Assembly: GCA_963930645.1 (NCBI GenBank)
Contig: OZ005650.1
Span: forward strand, 237,165,688 to 237,229,687
Length of the DNA: 64,000 bases
Direction: 5' to 3'
Source: Salticus scenicus
Taxonomy: Eukaryota > Arthropoda > Arachnida > Araneae > Salticidae
Below, piece by piece: positions 53,581 through 64,000 of the stretch. The stretch's first letter is position 1. Each line of letters begins with the position of its first letter. Under the pieces are notes generated by a model. It had not been told where the DNA came from and did no database searches. It was given only the letters and a program-made list of their open reading frames with translations. The position numbers were made by a program, and so were the translations under genes.

Positions 53581-54360
53581 AAACTCTGAAAAGTCACCTG
53601 GTGGAAATTTTGAACTATTATATTTACTTTTGTGCACGTCATGTGGATCGTCAACAATCATATTCGCTCTTTTTAGCTGAAAGGTGCTATTTATAGAAGA
53701 ATTTGAATTAAAAGCACCCTTTATATATGTTTATAAACAGGTATATTAAAAGATAAATTTAAATTGTATTCAATAAGTGAAAGAAAACTCATTTCTAATT
53801 CATGCTATAAATAAAAGAAAAACATAACACATAAACAATTAATAATCTTTGAAATTCTATAAATTTTTCTAACTTTTTATTTAAAAAAAAAAAAAAAACT
53901 TTTACACTTTTAGAGTTTTTGGGTATACTGCTCTTACAAATGAGATCCTATGTTCATTCGATTTTTATTGTATCTTTTTTAGTGCCAGAGTTATATTCTA
54001 GTCAATTAAAAGAAAAAAAAAGTCAACCCTAATTCTTTGCACCATTTATAATAAAAATGAAATTCCACTAATATGAGAACAAGGAAGATTTTTGCCTATC
54101 TTTCTTAAGCTATAGAGAATAAAATAAATGAATTTTGCGATTTTTACACCATAAAATGAAAGAACTCGCAATAAATTATACGTAATACCGATTAATGTAT
54201 TTAAGAACTTGTTATTGACCATTGTAGTGGACGACAGACAACATATAAGAGAGTTAACCTACTGAAGAATACTCAAGATATAAGGTCAACCGTCAAGACA
54301 CACTTCTCTATCTATAAAAGAATTTCTTCCACTAATGTTAAGTTTTGAAATTTAGAACAA
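53581..54360. other. Host DNA without recognised gene
   Basis: AT-rich sequence with no recognisable structure. Confidence 0.5.
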
Positions 54361-54552
54361 TTGAGTGTTGATCAGCTGGTCAACGTGATTACTTTCCCAA
54401 TGTGCCTTTATCATTTATATAAAACTAAACAATTGGCAAAGTTTAAAATAATAAAATTCACATATCACATTCAAGCTGTAGAAAGGATTGTAAAGTTGGT
54501 CAATGAATCTGCAGAAAGGTATTTGAGGAAGACTCAAGAGATGGCTTTATAA
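54361..54552 (+). pseudogene. Possible coding remnant, 63 codons
   Basis: The end AVERIVKLVNESAERYLRKT looks like a fragment of a repeated uncharacterised arthropod protein family that I recall only vaguely. The start codon is not ATG, and no upstream exon or domain is visible. Confidence 0.25.
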
Positions 54553-55100
54553 CAACAAATTTATACTCGCGATTATCAATGCCAAAACTGAGTAATAAAT
54601 CCAACTTCCAACTTTAATTCAAAAATAGAAACTTGTTTAAAATCATATAATTAGTGTAAATGTAAATGCACTATAAATATGTAAATATTGTAAATAACTG
54701 TTCATCATGGTTGATGGGATGATAGAAGCAGGGTAGAACTCGAAGCGCAATTCTCTAATCGTGGTCAGGTCTGGGTTGTTAATATAATAAATTACAATTT
54801 CATATTGCAAACGAAGAGCTGCACAGTGCACACTTATTCTGAAAACTGTAAAACTGGATTACAGAAAATGAAATACTACATTTTGTAAAAAGAACTACAA
54901 AATTCAAATTTTGATTAAGTTCACGAAACATTACGGTATATGCGCAGATCTAATAACTGTAAAATAATAATAAATATTTTTAAAGATATATGAAAAGAGT
55001 GTTAAAAAGAAGCATTTGAATGGTAATAGAACAAAATCTAATAATATTTGTATTTCAATAAAAATTTTGGAAATATGACCTTTTTTTATCATTTTTATTT
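54553..55100. other. Host DNA without recognised gene
   Basis: AT-rich sequence with no recognisable structure. Confidence 0.5.
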
Positions 55101-55891
55101 CCATTACCCTACTACCGTAGGTAATGGAAGTACTGTATTTCGTCCAAAAATTCGATGTCGAGTTTTAACCTGATTTACACGGTTTAAGGCCTCCTGAGTC
55201 CAAAAAAGTAGTTTTCAGCAATTGATCAGTGTGTGTGTGCATGTAAATATGTATGTATGTGTGTATGTATGGAATATTTTGGCTATCATATCTCCATAAC
55301 TAATAAAGATAGAACTACGAAACTTCACAACTGATACAGGTCTGGTGTACAGATGAATTTTCCAAATTTTTGTGAAAATTGGAAAACTAGAAGTGGGTCA
55401 TCGGAAACCGGAAGTGGGACCGTAAGTCTGTATCTCAAAAATGGCTCTAATGATTCTCTTCAAAGTTGCTACATAAACACTCTATTAGATGTCCCTTCAA
55501 ATGATATAGTTGGTTAGTTCAGGAAAACTGATATTCGTCCTGTATAAATAGCTCAATTTCTGATCTCGCAAATGCGTTCTTTAGAAAACGGCTTTACGGA
55601 ATTTTTTCAAACTTGCTATATTAACTCCCTTTTAAATACCCTTTTGTATGTAATTATTGTTTTCCGGTAATAATAATAAATAAGTTTTCCAATAATTGAG
55701 TATACCAAGTTTTAGTAAAAGTTGGTATATCAAAAACGGCTCCAATGAATTTCTTGAAAATTGTTTCATTAATCCATTTTAGATAACCTTTCTCCTGTAT
55801 TACATGGTTATTACAGGAATATTAATGGCCATCTTGATTAGGTAGTTCTGTTTTAAATCTCGGATACTGGTGTTTAAAAAAAATAACTCAA

Positions 55892-55925
<34 letters not shown>

Positions 55926-56028
55926 TCGCTATGTAAACTCTGTTTTATAAGTCTTTATACGTGTATCAAGTTTCTCTCACTGGAGAATTCCAAAAAATGC
56001 ATATAACACGTGCAATAGTGGGTAATGG
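55101..56028. mobile_element. Non-coding element with CCATTACCC ends
   Basis: It starts CCATTACCCTACTACCGTAG and immediately folds back on GGTAATGG; it ends GGGTAATGG at 56020-56028. Inside are microsatellite GTGTATGTATG near 55230-55270 and diverged units with ATGGCTCTAATGATT-type sequence. Its left-end layout resembles the element at 60065-61104. Confidence 0.5.
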
Positions 56029-56269
56029 AAGTCGTGCGGCTGTTTCACACCAGATTTTTTCGAACTTTGACCGTCATGCGCGAACTAAAGATAATTTTTT
56101 TTTTTTTTTTAAATTATTTTTACCAAATTCAGGATGCCAAAGGAAAAACATTTTTCACTATTAGAAATCGCTTATCTAAAATATTCATTTTTCGGCCCAT
56201 ACTAATTTATATATATGTAAAGGAAATTGGTTATGAATTTTTACTTCAATTTTAACGCAGCAAAAGTAT

Positions 56270-57190
56270 TACAATACGGAGTCATTTATGTTTAAAAACT
56301 ATATTTTTAACACTTTCCAACAAGGTTGAAAAGTTTTAATCACTTCGGTTTGTCTGTCTGTCCGCGCTCTAACTCCCGTAAATATTTATGGAAATTCATG
56401 AAACTGATATATGTCATTCAAGTTCACTATTGAATGTTCCCTATTTAAAACGGAATATGTATCTCTACTGGTTTGTGTACAGGGACACCCAAAAGTATTC
56501 CAAAGGTGTGTTCTAAGGGAGGTATTTCTAAAAACAATATTTTAATGCCTTTATTGTACACAAATTTTAATGAATTTGAAATATGTTATTCAAGTTCACT
56601 ATCGAATGTTTCCTACGTAAAGTGTTTAAATAAGACATTGGTTTGTGTACAGGGACACTCGAAAGCATTCCAAAGAATTGTGTTCTGTGAGAGGTATTTC
56701 TATAAACTAAATTTTACTAACTTTTCTTTGCATAAATCTTGATGAAATTGAAATGTACAATGCATATGCACAAAAAAAGTTTTTATTTTTATTTATTTAT
56801 TTATTTTTATTTTTAATATAGTATAAATAGCATTAGATTTACATGGCAACACAAAAATATTCAGTTACATTAAGAACTATTAATAAAAATTTGCTGGAAT
56901 TGTACTTTTGTTTACATTATGCGTTTTTAGCATTTACTAACATCATTTAAGTGTGACTATGGTTTCAGTTCGTGTATCTACCGGTCCGATTGTCTACCTT
57001 TCTATCTGAATGTCTCTTTTCTCCAGTGTCCGTAAATATTTTGAGAATTTTTAAAAAATGTTTAATGTTAAACAAGTTCCCTATGGAATTTTCCCTATTT
57101 AAAATGACATTAATAGGTCCTGTACAACTAGTTTGAGTACAGGGACAACCAAACAAATGCCAAAACATTGAATTTTAGGACAGGCATTTT
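56270..57190 (+). repeat. Diverged repeat array with ACAGGGACA core, about three units
   Basis: Blocks with CGTAAATATTT, TTCAAGTTC-CTAT-GAATG, TTTGTGTACAGGGACAC and GG-ATTTCTA recur near 56382-56510, 56590-56705 and 57025-57190. ACAGGGACAC also recurs in the array at 60280-60970. Confidence 0.55.
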
Positions 57191-59327
57191 TCAAAGTCAC
57201 ATTTAAATAACGTTCTACCTTAAAATTATAAAGAAATTCACATTGTTAATATTCCAACATAATGTTTTGTATAGAATATGGTACGATTAACCTTCAGATT
57301 TACAGGACTACACTAAAGTATTCAGATACATTGGGGTCTTCTGTTGTAATCTAATGGCAGCATTTTCTTTTGCTTTAAGCCTCCAGTAAGGTCTAAGAGT
57401 GATTTAAAATCCAATTAGTCTATCTCTATACTTTTCAGTCCTTTTTTCTGTCTGTTATGTGGTAGCGTGGACACATATAATGAAAGTAAAATGATAAAAC
57501 AAGTACGTACAGTTGGAAAGTGTTAATGATCAATGCATACTGCATTATTTTTCGTTCTTGTTTAAACTAATATTGAAAAAAGATATCGATTTTATCTCTA
57601 GCGAAGAATATTATATATAAAGCGCATTGATTTTTGTTTTGCCTTCTTGTTAGTACAATTGTATCGACGCGAATAAATCACAGATAATTCAGCAGAATAT
57701 TTCAGTTAGTAAGAGAGATAGAATTCTTTGCGAGTATAATTTACAAAAAGAGCTATATTTATCACAAATAACAAATAACAAAACACAAAATTATTGCTTA
57801 AAATATTTAATGTCAAATTTATAATCATATATTTAGGAAAGTAATTAAAAAAAAGGATTACAATATGAAGCGTCTTCCTTTAATTTGCAAACATATTTTC
57901 ATATTTAATAAAGAGAAATTAAATTGATTCTACTTTAAGAAAAGAAAATAACTTATATAATGAAAGCATTATTATTTGTTCTTATTATGTTTTACTTAAT
58001 ATAACTTTATCAATGCGAACAAATAAATAAATAAGGTTGTGCTTTAATAATGTGAAATTAAATCTTCTAATATTTTTTTACAAAGGAGTATGTTTGAGAT
58101 TATTTCAGATTATTTGCTAGTATTGTTCTTATTGACTTTTCTTTTTTATCGGTCAAGTAAATATTGTTGCTTTTCTTTCATAATAGTTATTTTTTATTAT
58201 TTCTAAAACCTTGAGGCAATTCAGAGTGTTCGAAAACATCTTAAAGAATGGTTTATGTTTTCATAAGCCTTACAGTCCAATTATTTCACATTGATTTTTT
58301 ATTCAATTGGATTCTACAAAAAACATTTTCAAAATATTTCTATCTTAAATTTATTTAAAATATTAAAAATCATTTTTTTTCCTTCTTTAATATAAGCATT
58401 GGTGATATTATTCTTAGGTCAATATAGCCAAATAAATAATAAATAGTTTTAAAATATTGGTTTAAATTTTTTTTTCATTATGTTAAATATAAATTCGTAA
58501 AAAGTAGAAAACTTCCATTACTGTTTGCTAACTCAGTTTAATTTGTGTGACTGTCAATATAAATTTTCAATATTATGTGATATAAAGAACTTACATTGTT
58601 TATTTTAGAAGGCAAAAATAGATAATATTCATTTTATTTTCATTGTTCTAAGTATTATTTCGAAATATTCGTAATTTTTAAAATTGTTTTCCTATATTTA
58701 AATACGTCGTATAATTTAAATACGTCGTAAGTTTTATTTTATTTTATTTATTTATTTATTGCAACTTTAATCATATTATTTTGATTTTCATATTTTCATT
58801 TATTTTATTTGAGTCTACAAATTGCATTTGTTTTTATTTTTATTGATTTGCGTAGTGATTGGTTTTTGTGATATTTGTTTGATAGTTAGCTCTGTTAATT
58901 ATTAGAACGAAAAAAAAAAAAAGAAGAAGAAGAAATAAAGAAAAGAAGAAAATGCCTTTAGTAGACTTTCTGTTTAATCAAAAAATTTATATCCCTTTTA
59001 ATTGTACACATAGTGCTGATTTTGTGTTGTAAATAAATAACGTAGTCAGACTTTGAGAGTGAAGTTAAAAAAATTTTTGATGTGCAGATTTGAGAACCTG
59101 TTAAATAAATAAATAAAAAAAAATCTGGAAGAACTATGCACATAAAGGCAGAAATTAACGGGAAAAAATAAAATAAAAAGTTGTTTCTTATCATTAAATA
59201 TAATTAATGTATATTCATTTTAATGCTCTGTAAAATACTATACTGAATATATTAAATTTATTTAGAAAAAACATTGTTCAAAATATTTGCCGATTATAGT
59301 AGATAAGATTGATAACGTTAGGAAATA
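57191..59327. other. Host DNA without recognised gene
   Basis: AT-rich, with an A/G-rich tract at about 58908-58952. No gene is seen. Confidence 0.5.
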
Positions 59328-59798
59328 TAGGGGAAAGTTGTCCAAAACGGGGACGTTAACATATCTCTGTCCGTAAAAAAAATCTATAAATAAGAAAAAT
59401 TTGGCAAAGCATTTCCTGAATAGAACATGTCTTGGACTATCGGATGGCAAAGTTATTTTTAAAAAATTATCATTTGTATAGGCAGAAAAAACATTTTTCT
59501 GAAAAATGTGCAAAGTCCCCGTTTTGGACAACCGGTTGGGTAAAATGGGGTACTCATAAGAAGTAACGTAAATTCAAGTCCTAATGCGAAATTTTATTAG
59601 AAAAACTTGGATTACAAAGAAAAGGTGAAGTTGATGCAAAATCAAGATGCAGATAAAGTATTTTGTTATCTTTTTCAACAGTTACTTGAATGACACAAAA
59701 AATAATCAAACACAGACCTCACATATGAAATTGACATCGCTTTTTTCAACACATGAACAGACTTCATGTGCCCAACTTCGACAGCTGCTACATTGAAT

Positions 59799-60059
59799 CT
59801 ACCCCTCTTTGTCTTTCGAGTCAATGTAAAGTTCATTAAAAAAAAATACAAGTGTCCTCATCAGATGATAATATTGGGTCTTGAATTTTTTTATTTTCTT
59901 CTCTTTTGGATACCTAGGATTAGGTTCGGTGGGTTTCTTGACCAATTTTCTTTTCTGTTTATTCTGCTTTGCATTTTTCTTCTGTTCTACAGCTTTCAAT
60001 TCTGCTTTGTAAGGTGATGAAGTGAGTATGACAGTTTTACCTTTCTTCATGTCATTCAC
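59799..60059 (-). pseudogene. pogo-like transposase fragment, C-terminal tail
   Basis: MKKGKTVILTSSPYKAEL and the Lys-rich sequence after it match the basic tail of pogo/Tigger transposases. It follows the nested element directly, as expected for the interrupted gene. Confidence 0.6.
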
Positions 60060-60064
60060 TTTTT

Positions 60065-61104
60065 ACTTTCCGAACACTATAGTGAGGAAAGTATTGTAAT
60101 CATGTCAAAAATCCGAATTTGAGATTTTGATGTTTCTATATGTTTCGAGGTCCAATGAGTCCGTTTTCACTATTTTTGCGATGATATATGTATGTGTGTG
60201 TATGTATGTGTGTATGTGTGTGTGTATGTATGTGTGTATGTATGTGTGTATGTATGTGTGTATGTCTGTGAGTGAACACGCTAGCGTCTAAACGCTTTGT
60301 TCGAATAACCTGAAAGTTGGTACGTATATTGTAAGTAACCATAGTACGAACCCTATAGATTTTGGTGAATCTAGCACTTATAGTTTTTTTACAGGGACAC
60401 AAAGAAAAATTCTCTATCATTATGGCGTATGGGAGCAAAATATAAAAAAGTGCGATAGCATCTAAACGCCTTATTCAATTGAGCAAAAAATTTATACACA
60501 TATTATAGGTCACAAATACTCAATCTGTATAGATTTTGGAGAAACTAGCACTTATAGTTTTTTTTACAGGGACACAAAGAAAAATTCTTTATCATTATGC
60601 CTATGGGGCCAAATTTTTAAAAGTGAAATAGCATCTAAACGCCTTATTAATCTGAGCAAAAAAATTGTACACATGTTATAGGTCACAGTTGCACCAAATA
60701 TATAGATTTTGGTGAATCTAGCACTTACAGTTTTTTACAGGGACACAAAGAAAAATTCTTTATCATTATGGCCTATGGGACACAATTTTTAAAAGTACGA
60801 TAGCATCTAAACGCCTTATTCAATTGAGCTGAAAATTTATATGAGTATTTTAAATTACTGTTGCACTAACTATAAGCATTTTGGTGAATCTAGCATTTAT
60901 AGGTTTTTACAGGGACACAACGAAAAATTCTTTATTATTATGATCTATGGGCTCAAAGTTCAGTAGCGTTAAATAAAACATTGCGTAATATATGGAGAAA
61001 AATACTCAAACACTCTATTATGGTTTTCTCTCTTTTGTTTGTTTAACAACTCCTCTTTCTTTACTTTATCTACAAAATTGTTAATTACTCAATGTTCGGA
61101 AAGT
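60065..61104. mobile_element. Repeat element nested in the pogo-like transposase
   Basis: Ends are ACTTTCCGAACA (60065-60076) and its exact inverse TGTTCGGAAAGT (61093-61104). The left end also folds back on GAGGAAAGT. It splits the transposase into two pieces, so it inserted later. The interior holds (TGTA)n at about 60187-60275 and the tandem array below. Confidence 0.65.
60280..60970 (+). repeat. Tandem ~165-bp repeat, about four units
   Basis: Each unit has TAGCATCTAAACGCCTTATT, GATTTTGGTGAATCTAGCAC, ACAGGGACACAAAGAAAAAT and TCATTATGGCCTATGGG. Units start near 60283, 60457, 60631 and 60803. Confidence 0.85.
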
Positions 61105-61139
61105 CGAGTGGAGTCACTCCAGATTTTTTTTGCTAACGT

Positions 61140-61532
61140 TCAGTTCCTTGTGGTAGAGGCATTATTAGGCGAAGTGTTAAAAACTGCACATTTCTGGGGT
61201 TCTATATCTGGAGATATTCCAACTGGTGAAGTGGTAGGTTGGGGTGTGACGTTTTCACACCTTGATGCTAAGTGAGGCTCTAAAGAGTTGCAACCAGTTT
61301 TTTCAATTGTTTCTGAAGGCGCAAATAATTGTTCAAGGAACACTACTCTGTTAAAGAGATATATGCCTGTTTTTTTTTTAATCCATTCATAGCATTTTGC
61401 ACAGTAGCTGCTCTTGAAAATGCAGTTCCGGAAAGTTTTCCTACCTAGTAAATTGTCACTTAGCGTCCAGGGTGATGCATGAGCCATTTTCTTGTCTCTT
61501 ATTCGTCCTCTCCACACATGTATTACACACAT
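61140..61532 (-). pseudogene. pogo-like transposase fragment, C-terminal region part 1
   Basis: YEWIKKKTGIYLFNRVVF followed by an FAPSE block and SPVGISPD resembles the region after the DDE domain of pogo/Tigger transposases. The frame stops at the site where the repeat element at 60065-61104 interrupts the gene. Confidence 0.55.
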
Positions 61533-62039
61533 AAATAAGCACTTGTACTCTTTTAAAACACTTTAAAAACGAAATAACAATTGTAAATTTATCCTACTTC
61601 CATGGAGTCCAAAATGGGGACGACCCCGTTTTGGACTACCGTCAATGTCCCCATTTGAGCCGACCATGACGTATGCTAAAAACGTGGCGTCCCTACGCAT
61701 ACGTGTCATACAAAACTATAAAACAATATGTGAAAATGTAAATTAAATCTAGACGAATTCATAACATACTTACCAAATTCGAACGATCAACGGTCACTTG
61801 ATAAGATCCAATAGAGTGTACCGCCACAATCGAAATGAAAATCGAAAAAAATTGAAAACTTTGTAGAAAATGACAGAACCGGCTAAATATGTCAACAACT
61901 AGATTCAAACTTGTATATAGCCGAATTAGAATTATCGTAGACTATTGGATTCAAAGAAAACAGCACTAATCAATGAGAAACTGGACGTCATTGACCATTT
62001 GACCCGCCGTCCCCGTTTTAGACAACTCTCCCCTAGTTA

Positions 62040-62640
62040 TCTTTGATTAAATAATACGGAGATTGCTTTGTGAAAACAGTGGTATTCAAAAAAGTTACTA
62101 CGTCGACTCCTATAGTACGTCAATTTTGTAAATATCTGAAAATCTTGAGACTGCTTGATCTAAATACCAGCAGGTATTAATATTGTTTGTTACATATGTA
62201 TTGAATATTGATTAGTCATTTGTTTTTCTAATGTATCACATTTCTGAGAAGTGTCTTTTGCAGGTGCTTTTAAATATGAGTTGAAATTCTTCAAAATTAA
62301 GGAAATAATAAATGATCATAATACATTTTGCACTGTAAAAAGAAATTGCAGCAAATTTATGGATTTTTGCCCGTCAGCAAAAGTTTCTGTCAAATACCCC
62401 TTAATTAATGTTTTGCCCGTAATTTAACTATTTTAAATACTACTTTATATATAAATCACTTAAATCAATTTTTGTATTATTCTTTCGAAGCTATGTACTA
62501 CAAACGATTAATGGAGATTACTCTTAAAAATTGGTAAATGACTGCTGTTATAGTGGACCTTGTGGTATAGCAGAAAAAACCATTTCGTATCAGAAAACAG
62601 AGATTTGCGCGCTTTATAGGTAAGTAACGGCCTTGGCCGT
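62040..62640. other. Host DNA without recognised gene
   Basis: No structure recognised. Confidence 0.5.
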
Positions 62641-62650
62641 AAAAATTAAA

Positions 62651-62667
62651 TGGGTTGAGGCACGTAC

Positions 62668-62699
<32 letters not shown>

Positions 62700-62716
62700 C
62701 TACGTGCCTCAACCCA
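62651..62716. repeat. Hairpin TGGGTTGAGGCACGTA around (TA)n
   Basis: A perfect 16-bp inverted repeat (62651-62666 and 62701-62716) encloses an AT microsatellite. Confidence 0.85.
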
Positions 62717-62921
62717 TATATATATATTTTTTTTTTTAACAGTGCAGCTTTAAAGGGTTTTGATATCTCTTTCGTGCATTACTCAACATACAGGTAATAG
62801 ATTTTTCGATGTTTAAATTTCGGATGTCCTCTGTATCTTCTACTTCTTGTGGGATTACCTTTTCAAGAATAGTGGTTTTGTAATTAGAAAATGATTCGAT
62901 GTGTTAAATTCGTATTGATAT

Positions 62922-63276
62922 GTATAAAGGATTTAAGTCCAAAAATGTCGATTTTGAGTTAAGTAAATTGTCAGACTCAGAAAAAAATTCTCTGTCGATT
63001 GGTATAAAGGATTTAAGTGTATGTCATTTAGTCTCTGAGAAAATCCATTGGTAAAAAAAGATTCAAGTGAGAAATTTAGCATTCATGTATGGTATAAAAT
63101 ATTTAATTCAGTTTTTTCCGATATTAAATGAAGGTTGACAATCATTGAATGGTATAAAGGGTATAAGTCAACGAAATCCCTTTTTCGTAATCAATTTTTC
63201 TGATTAGATTTTAATTAGTATAACTTTATTTTACGGCTCCTGAAAAATCAAGAATATGGACTTAAATCCTTTATAC
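62922..63276. mobile_element. Small element with GTATAAAGGATTTAAGTCC ends
   Basis: A perfect 19-bp inverted repeat (62922-62940 and 63258-63276) encloses about 315 bp with three or four further diverged GGTATAAAGG-TTAAGT units. The rest of the window to 64000 shows no gene or repeat I recognise. Confidence 0.6.
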
Positions 63277-64000
63277 TTATCAGTACAGAAATAACACTTA
63301 AAGTATCAATTTTATTTCTCGTTTTCTATGACCTCCGTCATCAGTCACAGCTGAGTCATCATATGAACCATTGTAACATTTGAAGAGCCTAACATCACTT
63401 ATATTTAAAATGTTTCGAAAAAGAATTTTTTTTAGACACTTGTACAGAATATGTGTCTGTATTAAAAAGGTGTATCTGCAGGTTTTTTTTTTATTTATTT
63501 ATTCATTTCCTACATAAATCTTGACTTCGTCAGTATTTACACAAAATTTTGCACGAGTCCATGAATATATATATATTGTTTTCCTAATATTATTTGCGGC
63601 TATCATTTGGAAATGAGCGAAAAATTTTTCCCTTTCTTCAGTATTGATACTTTTTCAACTTTGTCTTAAACATTTACAGTCTGAGTCTTTAAAAGATTTT
63701 GCTTCTATGATTCTTCTATTTAGATTTCTGCGGAATTCGATGCATTTTGAACCGTTAGATGAGTTGATATTCGATATGTAACTGTATCGTTTTACGCTTT
63801 GTGTTTCCTACCATCCATGAGGATCTCTAACTGTCTTCCTATAAAGTATTTTTGGATTACATACGCTTGGATCTTTGACCGTAAACCTACACACAGGACT
63901 TTATCTTTTAAAATCTTACTATTGTCTCCAGTAAGCCTGACACTATAATGCACCGAAACGTGTCTCTTTACATGCGTACACGTCAGACGGCGCCTTATTT

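Larger units (their letters stand above)
59330..62033 (-). mobile_element. pogo/Tigger-like transposon remnant with TA duplications
   Basis: Terminal inverted repeats GGGGAAAGTTGTCCAAAACG (left) and GGGGAGAGTTGTCTAAAACG (right, inverse) are flanked by TA at 59328-59329 and 62034-62035. Transposase pieces lie on the minus strand at 61140-61532 and 59799-60059. The 5' two thirds of the gene (DNA-binding and DDE domains) are missing, so the copy depends on others. Further CCCCGTTTTGGAC copies lie near 59518 and 61623. Confidence 0.75.

Noticed and set aside
60136..60438. Minus-strand frame with His-Thr repeats
   Set aside because: It is a translation of the (TGTA)n microsatellite in a repeat element.

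Overview
The window looks like one scaffold of an arthropod nuclear genome made of two very different halves. The host assignment is inference: the right half carries animal DNA-transposon families (Tc1-like, pogo-like, piggyBac-like MITE, hAT-like MITE, Helitron), microsatellites and a 200-N scaffold gap. I cannot name a species.

Left half (1 to about 29,610): an AT-rich, virus-like gene island. It holds nine intronless genes. Two are paralogues of an unrecognised family with a D-x-D-G motif (919-1608 and 9039-9620). Three encode RING-H2 proteins, which are probable ubiquitin ligases (4697-5470, 18634-19062, 25077-25874). One encodes a coiled coil (174-641). One encodes a zinc-finger protein with an HUH-endonuclease-like signature and a coiled-coil tail (11246-12901). 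One encodes a lysine-rich protein packed with psi-K-x-E (SUMO-type) repeats (20522-21958). One encodes an unknown protein with a PLDLS motif (22453-24060). Four genes have a TATATATA or TATAAATA box followed 20-32 nt later by CAGT, the arrangement known from early promoters of insect DNA viruses.

Most of the island is repeats: sixteen A(n)T(n)-centred palindromes, alternating inverted arrays, an eleven-copy array with a ~315-bp unit, a ~125-bp array, and a conserved hairpin module found in gene orientation downstream of three genes, two of them unrelated in family. A diverged inverted duplication links 3.63-4.0 kb and 28.64-29.15 kb. I saw no DNA polymerase, helicase, capsid or packaging gene, so this may be a fragment or segment of an endogenous or integrated large DNA virus, a domesticated virus, or a viral contig joined to host DNA. 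The RING, SUMO-motif and PxDLS proteins would fit a set that manipulates host ubiquitin, SUMO and transcription, but that is inference.

Right half (about 29,610 to 64,000): ordinary gene-poor host DNA. A tRNA-like sequence and a dead Tc1-like transposase lie next to the junction. Further on come a possible solo LTR, several foldback MITEs, a short retroposed element with a 13-bp target duplication, a Helitron with both termini, and a pogo-like element with TA duplications whose transposase is interrupted by another repeat. I found no convincing host protein-coding gene.
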